Shown here piece after piece: positions 33,349 through 35,526 of a DNA stretch of 35,526 nt. Made by a program: the position numbers and the translations under genes. The DNA comes from Dehalococcoidia bacterium. Lineage in GTDB: Bacteria > Chloroflexota > Dehalococcoidia > Tepidiformales > Tepidiformaceae. The first letter of the stretch is position 1. The number at the start of each line of letters is the position of its first letter. The notes under the pieces were generated by a model. The model saw nothing but the letters and a program-made list of their open reading frames with translations. It was not told where the DNA came from and did no database searches. Where the stretch lies: the NCBI GenBank assembly GCA_022826585.1, contig JAJDUR010000059.1, positions 1 to 35,526 on the forward strand, in the 5' to 3' direction.

Positions 33349-33687
33349 TCAGCCCTCCGCGGCGGCGCGGCGCTCGCGCGCCTCGATGGAGTAGGGGAGC
33401 TCGTTCATGAACTCGAGCTCTTCCTCCTCGAGGCACTCGCCGAGGCCCTTCGACCACTCGCTGAACTCGGGGTCCCGGCCCGCGACTTCGAGGACGGACC
33501 GGACGGCGTTGGCGTCGGGCATCTCCCAGAGGTCGTAGCAGCGGTTCAGGCGGCCGATGCTGTTCTGGTAGGCGCCGTGGAGGCGCCACCCGTTCTTTTC
33601 GAGAACGGGGACGAGGTGCGACATGATCTCCTGGAACTCCTGCGTCTTGCCGTACTTGCACTCCAGGCGAACGAGCATGAAAGGCAT
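33349..33687 (-). CDS. NIPSNAP/Dabb-like small protein
   Basis: 112 residues with a ferredoxin-like alpha/beta pattern: LVRLECKYGKTQEFQEIMSHLVPVLEKNGWRLHGAYQNSIG, then CYDLWEMPDANAVRSVLE and a C-terminal helix. Proteins of this shape are small dimers with mixed roles; a function cannot be set. GGAGG lies six bases before the ATG. It follows the selW-like selenoprotein gene on the same strand after 37 bases and is likely co-transcribed with it, which makes it a candidate partner. The gap contains the AGCCAACAGCCAG repeat word. Confidence 0.7.
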   Translation of the reverse strand: MPFMLVRLECKYGKTQEFQEIMSHLVPVLEKNGWRLHGAYQNSIGRLNRCYDLWEMPDANAVRSVLEVAGRDPEFSEWSKGLGECLEEEELEFMNELPYSIEARERRAAAEG

Positions 33688-33708
33688 TGCGACCTCCGGT
33701 CGGGCTGC

Positions 33709-33718
33709 TGGCTGTTGG
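33709..33718. repeat. CCAACAGCCA repeat word (reverse orientation)
   Basis: TGGCTGTTGG on the plus strand, identical to the reverse complement of the word repeated at 9279 and 9300. It lies between the selW-like and NIPSNAP-like genes. Confidence 0.35.
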
Positions 33719-33723
33719 CTGAT

Positions 33724-34008
33724 CTACGAGAGACGGGCGGCGATGGCTTCCTGCAGCTCCTTCACCTCCGGGTAGCGCCCCTGCGCCTTCTTGGAGAACA
33801 CGAGGTCGCCATCGACGGCGACCTCGAAGGCGCCGTCGGCGCCGGGGATGAGGGTGAGGGAGGCGGTCTGCTCGGCGAACATGTCGAGAAGCTCCTGGGC
33901 CGTCCACGCGGCCCGTGCGGTGTAGTCTCAGGGGACGCAGTATTCGATCGAGATCGCCAATGCCTGCTGGACCATGGGGAGGGCCTCCAGTTCGGATTGG
34001 TTGCTCAT
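33724..34008 (-). CDS. SelW/Rdx-type selenoprotein (in-frame UGA as selenocysteine)
   Basis: 94 residues when TGA at 33928-33930 is read as selenocysteine. The start gives MSNQSELEALPMVQQALAIS, then IEYC-VP-U-DY, with Cys24 and Sec27 forming CxxU. The rest, ARAAWTAQELLDMF, LTLIPGADGAFEVAVDGDLVFSKK and GRYPEVKELQEAI, continues the Rdx (SelW/SelT/SelH) thioredoxin-like fold without a break, including the usual VDG-x-LVFSKK and GRYP motifs. Such proteins take part in thiol redox reactions; the family often has CxxC in place of CxxU. A hairpin follows the UGA (33897-33914). TACACT lies six bases before the ATG, so a leaderless mRNA is likely. It needs SelA, SelB, SelC and SelD, which are not in the window. 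Confidence 0.88.
33897..33914 (-). promoter_or_regulatory. SECIS candidate downstream of the SelW-like UGA
   Basis: RNA stem GGGCC/GGCCC, 5 bp, with an 8-base loop GCGUGGAC, starting 13 bases after the UGA. Bacterial SECIS elements are coding-region hairpins just downstream of UGA with a G at the start of the loop, as here. A partly overlapping alternative stem (CCGCACG with CGCGUGG) exists. Not tested by folding. Confidence 0.5.
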
Positions 34009-34020
34009 GGAGCCAGTGTA
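34009..34020 (-). promoter_or_regulatory. Leaderless-type -10 element of the SelW-like gene
   Basis: Minus-strand TACACT (34015-34020), six bases, ATG 34008. Confidence 0.5.
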
Positions 34021-34050
34021 GCGCCCCCGGCTCCCCGGAGGCGGGCGCTA
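34019..34050. promoter_or_regulatory. Inverted repeat between divergent selenoprotein genes, operator candidate
   Basis: TAGCGCCC (34019-34026) and GGGCGCTA (34043-34050) are exact reverse complements. The left arm overlaps the edge of the minus-strand -10 and the right arm overlaps the start of the plus-strand TATAAT. A further CTCC-CC-GGAG lies inside. A single regulator bound here could control both genes. Confidence 0.5.
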
Positions 34051-34054
34051 TAAT
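34049..34054 (+). promoter_or_regulatory. -10 box of the UGSC gene
   Basis: TATAAT, a consensus -10, rare in this GC-rich sequence. GGGGAGG follows at 34064-34070, six bases before ATG 34077, so this gene has a normal leader. No -35 consensus is visible. Confidence 0.6.
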
Positions 34055-34076
34055 CGCGGCGCTGGGGAGGCTCCCA

Positions 34077-34595
34077 ATGACCACGATTCTGGACCCCACC
34101 GACGAGCGCGTTCCCGTACGACGCTCGCTGACGAAGCGACCCGAGGCGATCAGCGGCACGGTTGCGCTGCTGGACATCTCGAAGCCGCGGGGCGACGTGC
34201 TGCTGGACCAGCTCGAAGTCCTGCTGCGGGAACGGCTGCCCGAGGTGGACGTGCTCCGCTACAGCAAGCCGACCTTCACGAAGCCGGCGCCGGAGGCGCT
34301 CCGGCAGGAGCTGGCGAAGGAGGCGGACTTCGTCGTCGAAGGGCTTGCCGACTGAGGGTCGTGCACGACGTGCAGTGTGCACGACACGACCTGGCTGGAA
34401 ATCAACGGCATCCCCTCGGTGTTCATCACATCGGACGAGTTCGTGGAGGCGGCTGAGGCGCAGGCGGAATCGCTGGGGCTGCCTGAAGTGCGGCGCCTGT
34501 TCGTGCCCCACCCCATCCAGGACGCGAACGACGACGAGATGCGGGAGAAGGCGGATGCGATCGTGGACGACGTGATCGCGGCGCTGATCGACTAG
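34077..34595 (+). CDS. UGSC-motif selenoprotein (in-frame UGA as selenocysteine)
   Basis: 172 residues when TGA at 34353-34355 is read through. The chain runs [28 protein letters not shown], then [34 protein letters not shown] and [17 protein letters not shown]. Sec93 with Gly-Ser-Cys96 gives the UGSC motif that defines a known (seleno)protein family of unclear function; here a second Cys99 makes UGSCTTC. A split reading would leave a 92-residue fragment and a GTG-started fragment with no Shine-Dalgarno, both without the motif. An 8-bp hairpin follows the UGA (34359-34384). It is transcribed away from the SelW-like gene across a shared 68-base region. A redox role is inferred from the Sec/Cys pattern. 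Confidence 0.88.
34359..34384 (+). promoter_or_regulatory. SECIS candidate downstream of the UGSC UGA
   Basis: UCGUGCAC (34359-34366) pairs exactly with GUGCACGA (34377-34384) around a 10-base loop GACGUGCAGU that starts with G. It begins three bases after the UGA. A competing 7-bp stem GGUCGUG/CACGACC (34357-34363 with 34385-34391) and a small UGCAC-GAC-GUGCA hairpin also exist. Which one forms is unknown. Confidence 0.5.
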
Positions 34596-34636
34596 AACGG
34601 GGAAACGGACGGCATTCCCCACGAGGGGAACCGCGA

Positions 34637-34648
34637 TACACTGGACCC
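34637..34648 (+). promoter_or_regulatory. Leaderless-type -10 element of secA
   Basis: TACACT (34637-34642), six bases, ATG 34649; no Shine-Dalgarno. The same hexamer and spacing occur at the SelW-like gene. Confidence 0.5.
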
Positions 34649-35526
34649 ATGGCGAAGCTTGGCTTCATCAGCCGCGTAGTAGGCGACTCGAACGAGCGCG
34701 AGGTGAAGCGCCTCGGCTCGGAGAGCAGGGCCGTCGAGGAGTTGGGCGAGGATTTCGCCGCGCTCTCCGACGAGGAGCTCGGCGGGATCACCGACGAGTT
34801 CCGGGAGCGGCTCTCGCAGGGCGAGACGCTGGACGACCTGGCGCCGGAGGCGTTCGCGGCCGTGCGGGAGATGGCCTGGCGGAAGGTGGGGGAGCGCCCC
34901 TACGCCGTGCAGCTGATGGGCGGGTTCGTCCTGCACCAGGGAAAGATCGCGGAGATGCGGACGGGCGAGGGCAAGACCCTGACCGCCATCCTCTCGCTCT
35001 ACCTGAACGCGCTGGCGGGCAAGGGCGCCCACCTGGTGACGGTGAACGACTACCTGGCCCGTCGTGACGCCGCCTGGTACGGGCCGGTGTTCCACGCGCT
35101 GGGGATGACGCTGGGCGTCATCCAGAACAACCACATCCAGTACCTGTACGAGCCGGGGTATCGACCGGACGAGGACGGCGAGGGGGGCCTTGCGGACCTG
35201 CGGCCCTGCGAGCGCCGCGACGTGTACCGGACGGACGTGACGTACGGGACGAACAACGAATTCGGGTTCGACTACCTGCGCGACAACATGGTGCGGGAGG
35301 CGGACCTGAAGACGCAGCGGCCGCTCTTCTACGCGATCGTCGACGAGGTGGACAACATCCTCATCGACGAGGCGCGGACGCCGCTGATCATCAGCGGGCA
35401 GGCGGAGGAGGCGAGCGGAACCTACCAGCAGTTCGCGCGGGCGGTGCGCGGCCTGCACGCCGAGCTGGACTACCAGATCGACCAGAAGGCGAAGCACGTG
35501 GCCCTGACGGAGACGGGCATCGCCAA
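34649..35526 (+). CDS. secA: Preprotein translocase ATPase SecA (3' end outside the window)
   Basis: The first 292 codons of SecA, still open at the window edge. DEAD-like motor motifs: [12 protein letters not shown]-type Walker A (seen as [23 protein letters not shown]), [38 protein letters not shown], and [19 protein letters not shown], where Asn replaces the more usual Ser after DEVD. It drives exported proteins through SecYEG. Between GVIQ and the YGTNN motif is an extra charged stretch ([16 protein letters not shown]) that is absent in E. coli SecA but occurs in some Chloroflexota. The start follows a TACACT -10 by six bases. Confidence 0.95.
   Translation, partial: MAKLGFISRVVGDSNEREVKRLGSESRAVEELGEDFAALSDEELGGITDEFRERLSQGETLDDLAPEAFAAVREMAWRKVGERPYAVQLMGGFVLHQGKIAEMRTGEGKTLTAILSLYLNALAGKGAHLVTVNDYLARRDAAWYGPVFHALGMTLGVIQNNHIQYLYEPGYRPDEDGEGGLADLRPCERRDVYRTDVTYGTNNEFGFDYLRDNMVREADLKTQRPLFYAIVDEVDNILIDEARTPLIISGQAEEASGTYQQFARAVRGLHAELDYQIDQKAKHVALTETGIA

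Noticed and set aside
33928-33930. UGA read as tryptophan (recoded genome)
   Set aside because: TGA is used as a stop in several intact genes in the window, and the position aligns with the redox Cys/Sec of the family.
34377-34595. Separate small gene starting at GTG 34377
   Set aside because: It has no Shine-Dalgarno or promoter and shares the frame of the preceding fragment across a UGA flanked by the UGSC motif; one selenoprotein gene explains it better.

Overview
This is a very GC-rich bacterial chromosome segment that I read as Chloroflexota (Dehalococcoidia/SAR202-like). That is an inference from gene content: two luciferase-like F420-type oxidoreductases, a PPOX-class F420-type enzyme, CaiB/BaiF CoA-transferases, SDRs, VOC proteins, an epoxide hydrolase, lipoproteins with Ala/Pro/Thr-rich linkers, and a SecA with an insertion before its [12 protein letters not shown] motif. 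No rRNA, CRISPR array, phage or insertion sequence was seen. Coding is dense; the longest stretch without a gene is about 240 bases (3290-3531).

Layout. 92-2108: minus-strand oxidoreductase pair, divergent from arsC. 2614-3403: VapBC-type toxin/antitoxin with a palindromic operator candidate. 3532-9152: prpE, an MMPL transporter and an epoxide hydrolase; the hydrolase is bracketed by arrays of small hairpins. 9316-13019: minus-strand tRNA-Thr(CGU), amidase, unknown membrane protein and ROK kinase. 13086-14493: F420-type oxidoreductase pair. 14497-21994: minus-strand TlpA-like thioredoxin, YihY-type membrane protein, an M16 protease lipoprotein broken by a one-base frameshift, and a double CoA-transferase. 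22059-22987: tandem VOC duplicates. 23000-25841: NTF2-like protein, glpX and an HD hydrolase (overlapping by 4 nt), and a membrane protein. 25947-27683: two SDR enzymes fused in one chain. 27687-33282: sugar dehydrogenase-like lipoprotein, aminotransferase, RodZ-PASTA protein, dapA and a double-domain dCTP deaminase. The end of the window holds a NIPSNAP-like gene, two selenoprotein genes and the start of secA.

The most striking find is at 33724-34595: two divergent genes that each need an in-frame UGA read as selenocysteine. One is a SelW/Rdx-type protein with a C-x-x-U motif; the other is a UGSC-motif protein. Each UGA is followed by a hairpin that could be a SECIS element. The two genes share a 68-bp intergenic region whose inverted repeat touches both -10 boxes. 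Ordinary stop-to-stop gene calling would miss the first gene and cut the second in two. TGA is a normal stop elsewhere in the window, so genome-wide UGA reassignment is not the explanation.

Several genes (arsC, the ROK kinase, YihY, first VOC gene, the 25008-25841 membrane protein, the aminotransferase, dcd, selW-like and secA) have a TANNNT hexamer ending 6-8 bases before the start codon and little or no Shine-Dalgarno sequence, which points to widespread leaderless transcription.
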